Assembly: GCA_003330885.1 (NCBI GenBank)
Contig: CP030277.1
Location: 3,336,001-3,400,000 of the forward strand
Direction: 5' to 3'
From: Rhodobiaceae bacterium
GTDB taxonomy: Bacteria > Pseudomonadota > Alphaproteobacteria > Parvibaculales > Parvibaculaceae
Length of the DNA: 64,000 nt
Shown here: positions 7,764-16,894 of the stretch, in pieces
How positions within the stretch are numbered: position 1 is the stretch's first letter
How the letters are laid out: each line of letters starts with the position of its first letter
Program-made: the position numbers and the translations under genes
Notes under the pieces: model-generated
Told to the model about the DNA's origin: nothing
Seen by the model: only the letters and a program-made list of their open reading frames with translations
Databases searched by the model: none

Positions 7764-10526
7764 ATGGGCAAAGCTCTACGGAGAACAATGTTCTCTGCAA
7801 GTGCCGCGGTTATGACCGCGGCGCTGGCTGTGCAGCCAGCAACAGCGCTGGAGTATAATTTCGGCGGCGTACAGGTATTCTTGGACACAACAGTTTCGGC
7901 TGGTGTGTCTGTCCGTGTTGCAGACCGCAACGCGTTGTTCCTGCCAGAGTCAAACGGTGGTGCCAGTGAAAGCACCGCTGATGTTTTGACCATTCCAGGT
8001 CTTCCCACGCTGGGCGGTCTTGCTGGTCAAGTGGTGACTTTGGATACCAACACTGCCGGGGACAATTTCGACGGCTCCATCAATACTGATGATGGACGGT
8101 TGAACTTTGACAAGGGCGATCTGACGTCTGGTGTTGTCAAAATGACAAACGACATTCAGGCAAATTATGAGAACTACAAGTTCTTTGCCCGTGTCAGCTC
8201 TTTTTATGATGCCGTACTAGACAATAGCAGTTCATTTGAACGGTCAGCTATTGGTGATGGCGCCAAAACGGACACCGCGCGTGACATTGATCTGCTCGAC
8301 TTCTATGTGTCGGGTGACTTCAATGTTGGTGATCTTCCACTGAACGTCCGCTTGGGTAAGCAGGTTATCAGTTGGGGTGAAGGCACGTTCTTCCTGAACG
8401 GCATTAACGCAATTAACCCGATTGACGTCAGCGCCTTCCGGCGTCCAGGCGTGGAGATCAAAGAGGGTCTACTGCCTGTATGGGCTGTTTATGGGTCTCT
8501 CGGCCTCCCTTATGATCTTTCTTTGGAAGCGTTTTATCAGCTTGAATGGGAAGAGTTCCAACTTGACCGTCCAGGCACTCCGTTCTCTGGCTCAGATGTT
8601 CTGTTCCAGAGCAGTCAACTCGGTGGTAACCAGAACGCAACTTCCTTTATTACCGGTGGGAACCCTACAACAGGGTCTTTCCGTGATTGCGGCGGGCTTG
8701 CTGGCAACCCAATCGCAGCGGCCATTGATGCGGCTCTCGTTGCGGCACCAGGTACGTTTTTTGACAATGAAACGTGTAGTGGCACAAACCCATTCGCAAA
8801 CTTCACGACAAACCTGCCAATCGGGCAAGCTGAAGCAAATCTGCTCGATCCCAACATCGTCAATCACACAGGTGTGATTCGTCGATTGCAGGACCGCGAA
8901 GCGAGCGACTCAGGCCAGTATGGTGTTGCCATGCGCTGGTATTCAGAAGATCTGAATTCGACTGAGTTCGGCTTCTACTTCATGAACTACCATTCGCGTC
9001 TGCCAATTGCGTCTCAGCGTGTTCGTGATGGAGCGGCTGCCGGCGGCTCGGTGCTCAATTCATTCCTTGCTGCTGGACAAAATGGTGATGTTGCAGGTCG
9101 CGGTATCTCATTTGGTGGGTGTAACTTTGTAGCCGCCAATGCTAATCCGCTAACGGCTGCTAACCAGGGTGTTCTCCTGACTGCTGACCAGACATTTGGT
9201 ATTCCGTTGGCCCTTGCGGCGAACACTACCAAACTTGGTGTGTTGGCAAACCCAGCTAACACGAGTGACCCTGCTGGGCTGATTGCAGCTGTTGCTCCAA
9301 CAGCTACGGCCTTCTTTGGAGGGCTCGGAGTAAGCGCAGCTACTAATCCGCTTTCTGCAGGGTTGGCCGCAGCAAATGCATTCACTGCGGTGGATCTTAC
9401 TATTAGTCCGTACGCGGGGGGGGTGGCTGGAGCCGATATTGGTCCTATGCTTGCTGCACTTCAGACGCTTGCCGGTGGTGGTACGCCCGCTCAGGCTGGT
9501 GCAGCAGCAACAGCTGCCGTCGGATCGCTTGTTGTTGCTCCAGGCTCAGGCCTTGAGGCATCAATCACGAACTGTGGTCTGGTGGGTGCTCAAAGCGCGA
9601 CAATCCCAGCACCTGGAACGCCTCTTGGTACAGCTAATGTGCTTGTTGATGGTGCTCAGGTTATTGGTACTCGTGCAGCTAGCGGGATCCCGCCAATTGG
9701 TCTCTTCCTGGAATATCCAGAAGACATCAAGCTCTATGGTGTTTCCTTCAACACAACCATCGGTGACTGGGGTGTGCAGGGCGAAGTTGCCTTCCGCCAG
9801 AACCAGCCACTGCAGCTTGATACTGACCAGCTGACGATTGCGTCTCTTCTGAACACCTGCTTCTTCGATATTACGTTCGGGGCGAACACTGGGGCCATCT
9901 TCGACGGTGGTAACACGTTCAACTCAGCTGGCACGTCGTGTGGCAATGGGTTTGGAACCGGCGGTACAGAGCTAAATGGCTTTGTTCGTGAGGAAGTTCT
10001 CACAGCATCGCTCGGTACCACGGCTACTTACACCAGCTCCAACCCAGCTGTTGGAGCTCTTGGCGCGGATTTGGGTATCCTCATCACTGAGGTTGGCGTC
10101 ATGCATGTACCGGATGTTCCCGGTGAGGATGCACCTTCTTCAGTGGCCCGTTTGGGAAATGTTTGTACCGCTGGTACAGACCTGCCTCTCGCTGGGTTCC
10201 TGGGACTAGACCAACGTAGTGGATGTCGGGCAACCGAGTTCTCCTACGGCTATCTGCTCCTTGGCCAGCTGCAGTACAACAACGCATTTGGTACGCCTAT
10301 CACGCTGAACCCAACAATGGTTTGGCAGCATGATGTGAAAGGTAACTCGCCAGCTCCGTTGTCGAACTATCGTGAAGGTCGCAAGCGCGTAAGCCTTGCA
10401 CTGAACGGCAGCTATCAGAATACGTGGCGTGGTGGTATTTCTTACACGAACTTCTTCGGCAATGAGAAATACTCCAAAGACGGCGACCGGGACTTCGTTT
10501 CGGTTAACCTGAGCTACTCATTCTAA
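7764..10526 (+). CDS. DUF1302 family outer-membrane protein, paralogue 1
   Basis: 920 residues. The N-terminal signal peptide (MGKALRRTMFSASAAVMTAA, cleavage near ATA-LEYN) and the C-terminal aromatic end SVNLSYSF indicate an exported outer-membrane beta-barrel. The first 300 residues carry the DUF1302 pattern (FDQ/FDKGDLTS, DIDLLDFYVSGDF, LNVRLGKQVISWGEGTFF, RRPGVEIKEGLLP). DUF1302 proteins often accompany DUF1329 proteins in hydrophobic-substrate gene clusters, but no DUF1329 gene is present here. An Ala/Gly-rich insert of about 150 residues (roughly 9119-9575), bounded by cysteines, is much longer than in the neighbour at 11148. The start ATG follows GGGGGGG. Function is unknown; transport or envelope use of lipophilic compounds is an inference. 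Confidence 0.85.
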   Translation: MGKALRRTMFSASAAVMTAALAVQPATALEYNFGGVQVFLDTTVSAGVSVRVADRNALFLPESNGGASESTADVLTIPGLPTLGGLAGQVVTLDTNTAGDNFDGSINTDDGRLNFDKGDLTSGVVKMTNDIQANYENYKFFARVSSFYDAVLDNSSSFERSAIGDGAKTDTARDIDLLDFYVSGDFNVGDLPLNVRLGKQVISWGEGTFFLNGINAINPIDVSAFRRPGVEIKEGLLPVWAVYGSLGLPYDLSLEAFYQLEWEEFQLDRPGTPFSGSDVLFQSSQLGGNQNATSFITGGNPTTGSFRDCGGLAGNPIAAAIDAALVAAPGTFFDNETCSGTNPFANFTTNLPIGQAEANLLDPNIVNHTGVIRRLQDREASDSGQYGVAMRWYSEDLNSTEFGFYFMNYHSRLPIASQRVRDGAAAGGSVLNSFLAAGQNGDVAGRGISFGGCNFVAANANPLTAANQGVLLTADQTFGIPLALAANTTKLGVLANPANTSDPAGLIAAVAPTATAFFGGLGVSAATNPLSAGLAAANAFTAVDLTISPYAGGVAGADIGPMLAALQTLAGGGTPAQAGAAATAAVGSLVVAPGSGLEASITNCGLVGAQSATIPAPGTPLGTANVLVDGAQVIGTRAASGIPPIGLFLEYPEDIKLYGVSFNTTIGDWGVQGEVAFRQNQPLQLDTDQLTIASLLNTCFFDITFGANTGAIFDGGNTFNSAGTSCGNGFGTGGTELNGFVREEVLTASLGTTATYTSSNPAVGALGADLGILITEVGVMHVPDVPGEDAPSSVARLGNVCTAGTDLPLAGFLGLDQRSGCRATEFSYGYLLLGQLQYNNAFGTPITLNPTMVWQHDVKGNSPAPLSNYREGRKRVSLALNGSYQNTWRGGISYTNFFGNEKYSKDGDRDFVSVNLSYSF

Positions 10527-10538
10527 GACAAAGAATTT

Positions 10539-10565
10539 CCGCTCCGGTCGCAAGGCTGGGGCGGG
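10539..10565 (+). terminator. Stem-loop after DUF1302 paralogue 1
   Basis: The sequence CCGCTCCGG, a short loop, then GGCTGGGGCGG forms an imperfect GC-rich hairpin 13 bases after the stop. The same hairpin occurs after the second paralogue (13671-13698). No T-run follows, so it may protect the mRNA 3' end rather than terminate. Confidence 0.45.
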
Positions 10566-10684
10566 ATAAGGAACCTCCCTCCTCCCTAATCCAAGGCGGT
10601 TCCTGTTTTCACTATCGATCCTCCTGGCAGTCAGCATCCCTCAAAATGCGATTATCAGGTTCTAAATCGTTAGATGAAAATCGG

Positions 10685-10717
10685 CGGTCCCGGCCCTCAT
10701 CCGGGACCGCTTTTTTT
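10685..10717 (+). terminator. Rho-independent terminator
   Basis: A perfect nine-base stem CGGTCCCGG / CCGGGACCG with a seven-base loop, followed by C and seven Ts. It lies about 160 bases after the first DUF1302 stop and would end that transcript before the second copy. Confidence 0.85.
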
Positions 10718-11022
10718 ATGCCGTGTCGTCTCTGGCCAGGCGCAATGCTATGCCCCGACAGACAAGCAGCCTTTACGCCGCACAGCGCAAACGCCAGCGG
10801 CGATGCTGCCATTGCAGACATCATGTCATTGATGATGACGCCAGAAGGCGCATGACTTCAGGCGGAGAAATAGGCTCAGACAGACCTCGAGCGTTACCTA
10901 AACCAATTCATCCACAAAGACGAAACGATTAATAAACCGCCGAAAACTCGTGTCCATATTGCCACGTTTTGGGATGGAATGATGATCCTAAACAAAACGA
11001 ACTTATCAGCGAATTTAGAAAA

Positions 11023-11070
11023 TTGACGCTCCCAGTGACAATACCGTTCCCTTGGATTGTTCAGAAGGAC
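11023..11070 (+). promoter_or_regulatory. Candidate promoter of DUF1302 paralogue 2
   Basis: TTGACG (11023-11028), TGACA (11036-11040) and CAGAAGGAC (11062-11070) match, in order and spacing, TTGACA (7637), TGACA and CAGAAGGAC (7675) upstream of the first paralogue. TTGACR to CAGAAGGAC is 38 bases in one and 39 in the other. A clear -10 box is not visible, so the class of sigma factor is open. Confidence 0.4.
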
Positions 11071-11147
11071 GACGTGTATCCACGGGAGTGATTGGGTGAG
11101 GAGCTTCCCCCGCATGTCGTTCGTTGTCAATTTATGGGGGGGACCCA

Positions 11148-13658
11148 ATGGGAAATGCTCTTGGGAGAACAATGTTCTCCGCAAGTGCCGCGACTTTGGC
11201 TGTAGCTCTATCTCTGCAGCCAGCAGCGGCGCTTGAATATAATTTCGGCGGTGTGCAGGTTTTTTTAGACACGACTGTATCAGCCGGTGTTTCGATGCGT
11301 GTTGCGGAGCGCAACATGATGTTTGTTGCTCCTGGGAACGGAGGTCCGGTTAATACGACCGCTGTCATTGCCGATCCGGTACCTGGGCGCGCACCAGGTA
11401 CGGTGACGACCCTGTTGCATGGCGCAACAGCAAATTTGAATCTGGCGACGGGTGACACTAGTAATTATGCAGGGTCGATCAACTCAGACGACAGTCGATT
11501 GAACTTCGATCAGGGTGATCTGACGTCGGCCACGGTCAAAATGACGAATGACGTTCAGGCGAACTATGAGAACTACAAGTTCTTCGCGCGCTTGAGTTCT
11601 TTCTACGACGCTGTCTTAGGTGATGGAGATTCATACGAACGCTCAGCGCTGCGCTCGGACGGCTATCCTGACGCTGCACGTGATATTGATCTGCTGGATT
11701 TTTATGCCTCAGGTGATTTTGACGTGGGCGGTCTCCCGCTCAACGTGCGCCTGGGCAAGCAGGTGGTGAACTGGGGTGAAGCAACATTCATTCTCAACGG
11801 CATAAGTTCTTGGAGTCCGTTTGATGTGAATGCCTTCCGCCGTCCAGGTGCGGAGATCAAAGAAGGGTTGCTTCCAGTGTGGGGCGCATATGCATCCTTA
11901 GGTCTTCCATATGATCTCTCGTTAGAGGCGTTCTATCAGCTCGAATTTGAGCCGATCGCCCTTGATCGACCAGGAACGCCTTTCTCCACGTCGGACGTAG
12001 CTCGTGTTGGCTCTGGCTCAGGCGGGAACGAAAATGCTGCTACGTGGGTTACGAGCGGCACCGATGGCGGTGGCTTCCTCAATCGGAACTGCAGCCAACC
12101 TCATGGTCTCACCGCTGCCTTCGATGCAGCCTACGCCGCAGCGGGCCTGTCGCAGTTCAGCTGCTCGTCTGGTGCCAATGCCTTCATTGATTATCAGACT
12201 GATCTCCCGATCGGTCAGAGTGAACAATACAGATTGGACCTGAACGGCGGAACTGCAGACATCAGACGTTTGCAGGACGAAGAAGCCGACGACCAGGGCC
12301 AATATGGAATGGCGCTTCGGTGGTATGCAGAAGAGTTGAACTCCACAGAGTTCGGCTTCTACTTCATGAACTACCACTCGCGATTGCCTATCGTTGGGGA
12401 GAAATTCTTCAACAATCTGGATGCAAGCAACTCAGCTGTCCGAACATATGTCTCAAGTGGCGACAGCTCTGATGCAACAACGCGTGGGTCTTTGAATGCT
12501 GGCTGTACCGGCGGTGGGACCGCAGGTCTGGCTGCTCTGGGAACGGGCGGGATAGACAAACTGATCTATCTGAACAGCCAAACTGTAAATGACCAGTACG
12601 GCCTTGTGACGGCAGCAGAGGCTGTGGTCGGCGATGGCGCAACCTCGGCAGACGCCCTGGCGCTCAATGCTGCAATTGGTGGTGGCTTCGCCGTCGCGGA
12701 CGGTAGTCAGTTGGAACTCATGATTACGAATTGTAACTTGTCTCTCGCCCAAACCGATCCAGTAACCGGCCTGCAGGTTGATGGGACGGAACTCCTGATC
12801 GTCGGCAGTTCCGTAGGGGGGCTTGAGTCAACGGGCCTCTATTTCGAGTATCCCGAAGACATCAAATTGTTCGGCATGTCATTTAACACCACGTTGGGTG
12901 ATTGGGGCGTGCAGGGAGAAGTTGCACTCCGGCACGACCAACCGTTCCAGCTTGATACAGACCAGATCACCCTAGCCGCGCTGGGAGCGTCCTGCATTTT
13001 GGACGGCATCCTGGGCATCGACACGATGACGTCAACTGTCGACGCACTTCAGACCTTTGGTGCAAATCAAACCTGCGGCTCGGTGGCAAATGGTGAAGTT
13101 GCCGACTATTCAGGCGCCATTCGCGAAGAAGTCATGACCTTCGATATCGGAACAACAGCGACCTATACCAACTCAAATCCGATTGTTGGGTTCCTGGGAG
13201 CAGATATCGGCATCCTGTTGACGGAACTTGGCGCCATGTGGGTGCCCGATGTCCCTGATGAGGGCAACTTCGATGTCGCGCAGTGGGGGAATGTGTGTAC
13301 ATCAGGCACAGACCTGCCCTTGGGGGCGTTCGTCGGACTGTCATTCCGCGCTGGCTGTCGTCCGACACAGTTCTCTTATGGGTATGTGCTGGTTGGACAA
13401 TTGCAATACAACAATGCGTTTGGAACGCCCATCACCGTGAGCCCAAGCCTCTCCTGGTCGCACGACGTGAAAGGCAACTCTCCAGCGCCTTTGTCCAACT
13501 ATCGTGAAGGAACGAAGTCTCTCAGCCTCGCGGTAAATGGGACGTACCAGAATGCCTGGCGGGGTGGTATTTCCTACACCAACCTCTTTGGCAATGAGAA
13601 GTACTCCTCAGACGGCGACAAGGATTTCGTCTCCGTCAATCTGAGCTACTCATTCTAG
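11148..13658 (+). CDS. DUF1302 family outer-membrane protein, paralogue 2
   Basis: 836 residues from the ATG at 11148, preceded by GGGGGGGACCCA, the same ribosome-site context as the first copy. Signal peptide MGNALGRTMFSASAATLAVA with cleavage near AAA-LEYN; C-terminus SVNLSYSF. The two proteins are alike over most of their length, including LEYNFGGVQVFLDTTVSAGV, the FGFYFMNYHSRLPI segment and the last 150 residues. Paralogue 2 has a shorter cysteine-bounded variable insert (about 12499-12735). Tandem duplication with retained promoter, leader and 3' hairpin suggests two independently expressed copies with different substrate or surface specificity. Function is unknown. Confidence 0.85.
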   Translation: MGNALGRTMFSASAATLAVALSLQPAAALEYNFGGVQVFLDTTVSAGVSMRVAERNMMFVAPGNGGPVNTTAVIADPVPGRAPGTVTTLLHGATANLNLATGDTSNYAGSINSDDSRLNFDQGDLTSATVKMTNDVQANYENYKFFARLSSFYDAVLGDGDSYERSALRSDGYPDAARDIDLLDFYASGDFDVGGLPLNVRLGKQVVNWGEATFILNGISSWSPFDVNAFRRPGAEIKEGLLPVWGAYASLGLPYDLSLEAFYQLEFEPIALDRPGTPFSTSDVARVGSGSGGNENAATWVTSGTDGGGFLNRNCSQPHGLTAAFDAAYAAAGLSQFSCSSGANAFIDYQTDLPIGQSEQYRLDLNGGTADIRRLQDEEADDQGQYGMALRWYAEELNSTEFGFYFMNYHSRLPIVGEKFFNNLDASNSAVRTYVSSGDSSDATTRGSLNAGCTGGGTAGLAALGTGGIDKLIYLNSQTVNDQYGLVTAAEAVVGDGATSADALALNAAIGGGFAVADGSQLELMITNCNLSLAQTDPVTGLQVDGTELLIVGSSVGGLESTGLYFEYPEDIKLFGMSFNTTLGDWGVQGEVALRHDQPFQLDTDQITLAALGASCILDGILGIDTMTSTVDALQTFGANQTCGSVANGEVADYSGAIREEVMTFDIGTTATYTNSNPIVGFLGADIGILLTELGAMWVPDVPDEGNFDVAQWGNVCTSGTDLPLGAFVGLSFRAGCRPTQFSYGYVLVGQLQYNNAFGTPITVSPSLSWSHDVKGNSPAPLSNYREGTKSLSLAVNGTYQNAWRGGISYTNLFGNEKYSSDGDKDFVSVNLSYSF

Positions 13659-13670
13659 AGAGACTGAAAA

Positions 13671-13698
13671 CCCGCTCCGGCCTATTGGCTGGGGCGGG
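13671..13698 (+). terminator. Stem-loop after DUF1302 paralogue 2
   Basis: CCCGCTCCGGCC, a TATT loop, then GGCTGGGGCGGG: a long GC-rich imperfect hairpin directly after the stop. It is related to the one after paralogue 1. Confidence 0.5.
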
Positions 13699-13710
13699 TC
13701 TACCTAATAA

Positions 13711-13739
13711 AAAAGGCCGGGCTTAACGCCCGGCCTTTT
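13711..13739. terminator. Bidirectional Rho-independent terminator
   Basis: AAAAGGCCGGGC, loop TTAAC, GCCCGGCCTTTT. The A-run before and the T-run after let it serve both the plus-strand DUF1302 gene and the convergent pckA gene. Confidence 0.85.
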
Positions 13740-13768
13740 ATCGTCATCACTCTGATTGAGCAACTGTC

Positions 13769-15382
13769 CTATTCAGCAGCCTGTGCTGGTGCTGGCGCCG
13801 CATCGCGAACTTCCGGGTCCACATGTGCTTCATAGATCTTGAAGTTTTCTATGAACATGGACACGAGCTTCTTAGCCTGTGCGTCATAGCCGTCTTTGTC
13901 AGACCATGTGTCCCGCGGGTTCAGGATTGAATTATCGACACCAGGAACAGAGACAGGCACTTCAAAGCCGAAGTTTGCGTCCGTGCGGAACTCAACACTT
14001 GCAAGGCTGCCATCAAGAGCTGCGGCAAGAAGCGCACGAGTCTCTTTGATGGGCATCCGGCTGCCCGTACCATACGCACCACTAGTCCAGCCTGTATTTA
14101 CAAGCCAGCAGTCAACTTTGTGTTCTGCGATCAGGTCGCGGAGCAGGTTGCCATACTCGCTTGGATGGCGAGACATGAATGGTCCGCCAAAGCAGGTAGA
14201 GAATGTTGCTTCCGGCTCGGTAACACCCTTCTCTGTGCCTGCAACCTTCGCGGTGTAACCAGACAGGAAGTGATACATGGCCTGTGAAGGTGTGAGCTTG
14301 GAGATGGGAGGCAGAACCCCGAACGCATCAGCTGTGAGCATGATGATGTTCTTTGGGTGCCCTGCGCGGCCAGTGTCGGACGCATTTGGAATGAACGACA
14401 GGGGATAAGCACCGCGCGTGTTTTCTGTCAGTGACTTATCATCAAAGTCGATCTCGCGGGTTTCCGGGTCAAGCACCACATTTTCAAGCACAGTGCCAAA
14501 ACGCTGTGTCGTAGCGTAGATTTCAGGCTCTGCTTCAGCAGAGAGATTGATCATCTTCGCGTAGCAGCCGCCTTCAAAGTTAAAGACGCCGTTTTCTGAC
14601 CAGCCATGCTCGTCATCACCAACCAGTGTCCGGGAAGCAACGGCGGACAGGGTGGTTTTACCTGTGCCAGACAGGCCGAAGAAGATGGCTGAGTCACCAT
14701 CGTCGCCCACATTGATCGAACAGTGCATCGGCATAACTTTCTTGCCTGGCAGTTCGTAATTCAGCATAGAAAAAACAGACTTTTTCGTTTCGCCGGCGTA
14801 GGACGTGCCGCCGATGAGAACAATCCGCTTAATGAAGTTACATGCGATCACCGTCTCGGTCCGGCAGCCATATTTTTCAGGGTCGGCGCGGAAACTTGGA
14901 AGGTTGATGATGGTGAACTTAGGATCGAAATCATCAAGCTCTTCAGGCTTAGGCTCGATCAGCAGGTTCTGAATGAAAAGAGAGTGCCAGCAAAGCTCTG
15001 TGAAGACCCGTGTTGGGAGGCGGTGGGTTGGGTCGGCGCCGCCGAAAAGGTCTTGAACGAAGAGTTCTTTGCCTTCTGCGTGTGCCAGCATGTCTGCGTG
15101 GAGAAGGTCGAATTGTTCGGGGGTCATTGCTTTTGCATTGTCCCACCAGACGGTGTCTTTGGTGGTGTCGTCTTTGACAACGAATTTGTCCTGCGCGGAG
15201 CGGCCGGTATGTTCACCAGTGCGGCTGACAAAAGCACCACCTGAGGAGAGTTCGCCTTCACCGCGCTTCAGCGCGATTTCATAAAGAGCGGCTGGCTTCA
15301 AATTCCAATTTACTTGTGCCAGGTTTTTGAGACCCTGATTTTCCACACCATTTTTGCTGATGTGCCGACCCGTCTGTTTCAC
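13769..15382 (-). CDS. pckA: Phosphoenolpyruvate carboxykinase (ATP)
   Basis: 537 residues. It catalyses oxaloacetate + ATP to phosphoenolpyruvate + CO2 + ADP, the first committed step of gluconeogenesis. Seen: the N-terminal [34 protein letters not shown], the P-loop [13 protein letters not shown], the metal-site LVGDDEHGW and the [15 protein letters not shown] segment, all typical of the ATP-dependent family. The start is a GTG at 15382 with AAGGAG seven bases upstream. In many alphaproteobacteria pckA lies beside chvI; here six kilobases of other genes separate them. A short alanine-rich tail ends the protein. Confidence 0.97.
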   Translation of the reverse strand: MKQTGRHISKNGVENQGLKNLAQVNWNLKPAALYEIALKRGEGELSSGGAFVSRTGEHTGRSAQDKFVVKDDTTKDTVWWDNAKAMTPEQFDLLHADMLAHAEGKELFVQDLFGGADPTHRLPTRVFTELCWHSLFIQNLLIEPKPEELDDFDPKFTIINLPSFRADPEKYGCRTETVIACNFIKRIVLIGGTSYAGETKKSVFSMLNYELPGKKVMPMHCSINVGDDGDSAIFFGLSGTGKTTLSAVASRTLVGDDEHGWSENGVFNFEGGCYAKMINLSAEAEPEIYATTQRFGTVLENVVLDPETREIDFDDKSLTENTRGAYPLSFIPNASDTGRAGHPKNIIMLTADAFGVLPPISKLTPSQAMYHFLSGYTAKVAGTEKGVTEPEATFSTCFGGPFMSRHPSEYGNLLRDLIAEHKVDCWLVNTGWTSGAYGTGSRMPIKETRALLAAALDGSLASVEFRTDANFGFEVPVSVPGVDNSILNPRDTWSDKDGYDAQAKKLVSMFIENFKIYEAHVDPEVRDAAPAPAQAAE

Positions 15383-15741
15383 GTCCGCTCTCCTTCGCGT
15401 CTCGCCTGTTCGGTCGTATGCCCCGACCGTGGGTTAGGAAACTGGTTTATGGCGGGCAGACCCGCTCCAATTTCCGCAAACTGTTCCTGCAACTGAGAAT
15501 CCTCAAGCTTTTCCGTCGCTGAGGGTTTCCGGCCCAATCCGGGGCCCAAAAGCCTGGCTCAGCTGGGGCGGACGACCACGTCTTGGATTGCGCAGCTCAC
15601 CCTATGCGAAGGCTTCTCAAGTGGCGGCCACCATAGTGAGGCGGTCGGGCTTCTGCAACAGGATTCGGGCGCGTTTCGGGACCTTTTACCAGGTGTTTAG
15701 AACAGCCTGCCTAAAGCCACTTTCCGGTCCTCAGAACAAGG
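15383..15741. promoter_or_regulatory. pckA upstream region
   Basis: 359 bases between pckA and the GNAT gene (both minus strand). Only one structure stands out: CGGTCG, seven bases, CGACCG (15411-15429), 29 bases upstream of the pckA start, which could be a leader hairpin or a protein site. I see no clear promoter boxes and no gene. Confidence 0.4.
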
Positions 15742-16308
15742 TTAACCGGCGCTCCGAACGGCCCTTTGTTGATGGGGGGTGCCAGGGTCCAGCCGGTAGC
15801 ACTCCGCACCATCAGAGAATTGGCCTGTTGGAGTGAAATTGAGGCGCAGCGCCAGCCGAATTGAGCCTTTGTTCTCCGGCTCGATGAAGGCTTCCAATAT
15901 TGTTTCGGGCGTCGAATGTCGCGCCCAGTCGACGGCCGCTGCCGCGGCTTCTGACATGACGCCTTTCCCCCAATGGTCGGGATGGAGGTGGTAGGCCAGC
16001 TCACTGACCGGCCCGACGGAGTTAAAGCCAATATGGCCGAGCATCTCGCCACTTGATAGATCAAGGATGGCCCATCGAAAGCCCCAGCCGTCCGCGGCTG
16101 CCCGTTGCCAAAAGTCGACAATTTTGTCGCTCTCTGCGGGGGAGGCGGCGGGCATCGGGATTTCAGTCCGGTCATAGTCTGTGACCGTCCCGGAATAGCG
16201 GCACACGTCAGGATGCGACCAGAGCCTGAACATCGGGTCGGAATGGCTGAACGAGAGGGCGGTGAGAAGGAGGCGTTCGGTCTCTATATCTTCAATTAGG
16301 AGGGGCAT
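15742..16308 (-). CDS. GNAT family N-acetyltransferase (RimJ/RimL-like)
   Basis: 188 residues. The N-terminal IETERLLLTALSFSHSDPMFRLW is typical of RimJ/RimL-type acetyltransferases. The acetyl-CoA loop is AYHLHPDHWGKGVMSEAA at about residues 105-122, and the late conserved segment is FIEPENKGSIRLALRLNF. The substrate (ribosomal protein, amino acid or small molecule) cannot be told. It lies 16 bases downstream of the flavin split-barrel gene in the same direction, so the two probably form an operon. Confidence 0.88.
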   Translation of the reverse strand: MPLLIEDIETERLLLTALSFSHSDPMFRLWSHPDVCRYSGTVTDYDRTEIPMPAASPAESDKIVDFWQRAAADGWGFRWAILDLSSGEMLGHIGFNSVGPVSELAYHLHPDHWGKGVMSEAAAAAVDWARHSTPETILEAFIEPENKGSIRLALRLNFTPTGQFSDGAECYRLDPGTPHQQRAVRSAG

Positions 16309-16324
16309 GGCAGGCTTTCCGGAT

Positions 16325-16795
16325 TTAACGCGCGCTCAGAAGATCGCCTGGGCCAAGCTTTCGGAACCGGCCAAACCCTTGGTTGAAGCGCGCGCTCTCA
16401 ATAGCGAGGCGGTAATAGTGAAAATCGAGCTCTGTGTCGTAAGCCACAGACCCCGGGTGCTTTTCAATGAAACGAGGTTTGGCACTGATGATCTGGTCTT
16501 CGTCTAGTGCCACGATCTGACCATTGAGCGACAGCCGCGGCGCCGTCATCGGGTCATCATCATCGCTTGTTCCTTCGATAAGCAATGAGACGCGCGGCTC
16601 GCGCAGGAGGTTTTGGGTGTGGGCCGCAATTTGCGAGAGCAACAAGAGCGGTGCGCCATCCTCCGTTGTTGCAACCGCCACCAGCGTCACCAGGGGGCTG
16701 CCATCTGAATTGATGGAGCCAAGCGCGGCAGCTCGTGTTTGCGCGAGCAACTCCCGTGCAGCGTCGATGGATTGTTTTTTCTCTGTGCTTGCCAT
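16325..16795 (-). CDS. Pyridoxamine 5'-phosphate oxidase-like flavin split-barrel protein
   Basis: 156 residues from the ATG at 16795 (AAGGG five bases upstream); a GTG two codons earlier is possible. The segments ARELLAQTRAAALGSINSDG, LLLLSQIAAHTQNLLREP and VSLLIEG match the HugZ-like/PPOX FMN-binding split barrel. Such proteins bind flavin or heme, and some degrade heme. The C-terminal segment FIEKHPGSVAYDTELDFHYY with a late GFGR also fits the HugZ-like subgroup. It has no second domain, so it is a short version. Function is unproven. Confidence 0.8.
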   Translation of the reverse strand: MASTEKKQSIDAARELLAQTRAAALGSINSDGSPLVTLVAVATTEDGAPLLLLSQIAAHTQNLLREPRVSLLIEGTSDDDDPMTAPRLSLNGQIVALDEDQIISAKPRFIEKHPGSVAYDTELDFHYYRLAIESARFNQGFGRFRKLGPGDLLSAR

Positions 16796-16894
16796 GGTCA
16801 CCCTTTATACTTACCGCAATCCGGAAAGTAATCCGACCCGCACTATGGAGCCATGGGATCCACCCATGGCTTTTTGTATTGAAGCTCAACGCCC

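Larger units (their letters stand above)
10527..11147. promoter_or_regulatory. Gap between the DUF1302 paralogues: terminator, then promoter region
   Basis: 621 bases with no credible gene. The first part holds a GC-rich stem-loop (10539-10565) and a strong terminator (10685-10717). The last 130 bases resemble the leader of the first paralogue: AATTGAC (from 11021), TGACA (11036-11040) and CAGAAGGAC (11062-11070) occur in the same order and within one base of the same spacing. The middle (10718-11000) shows nothing I can name. Confidence 0.55.
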
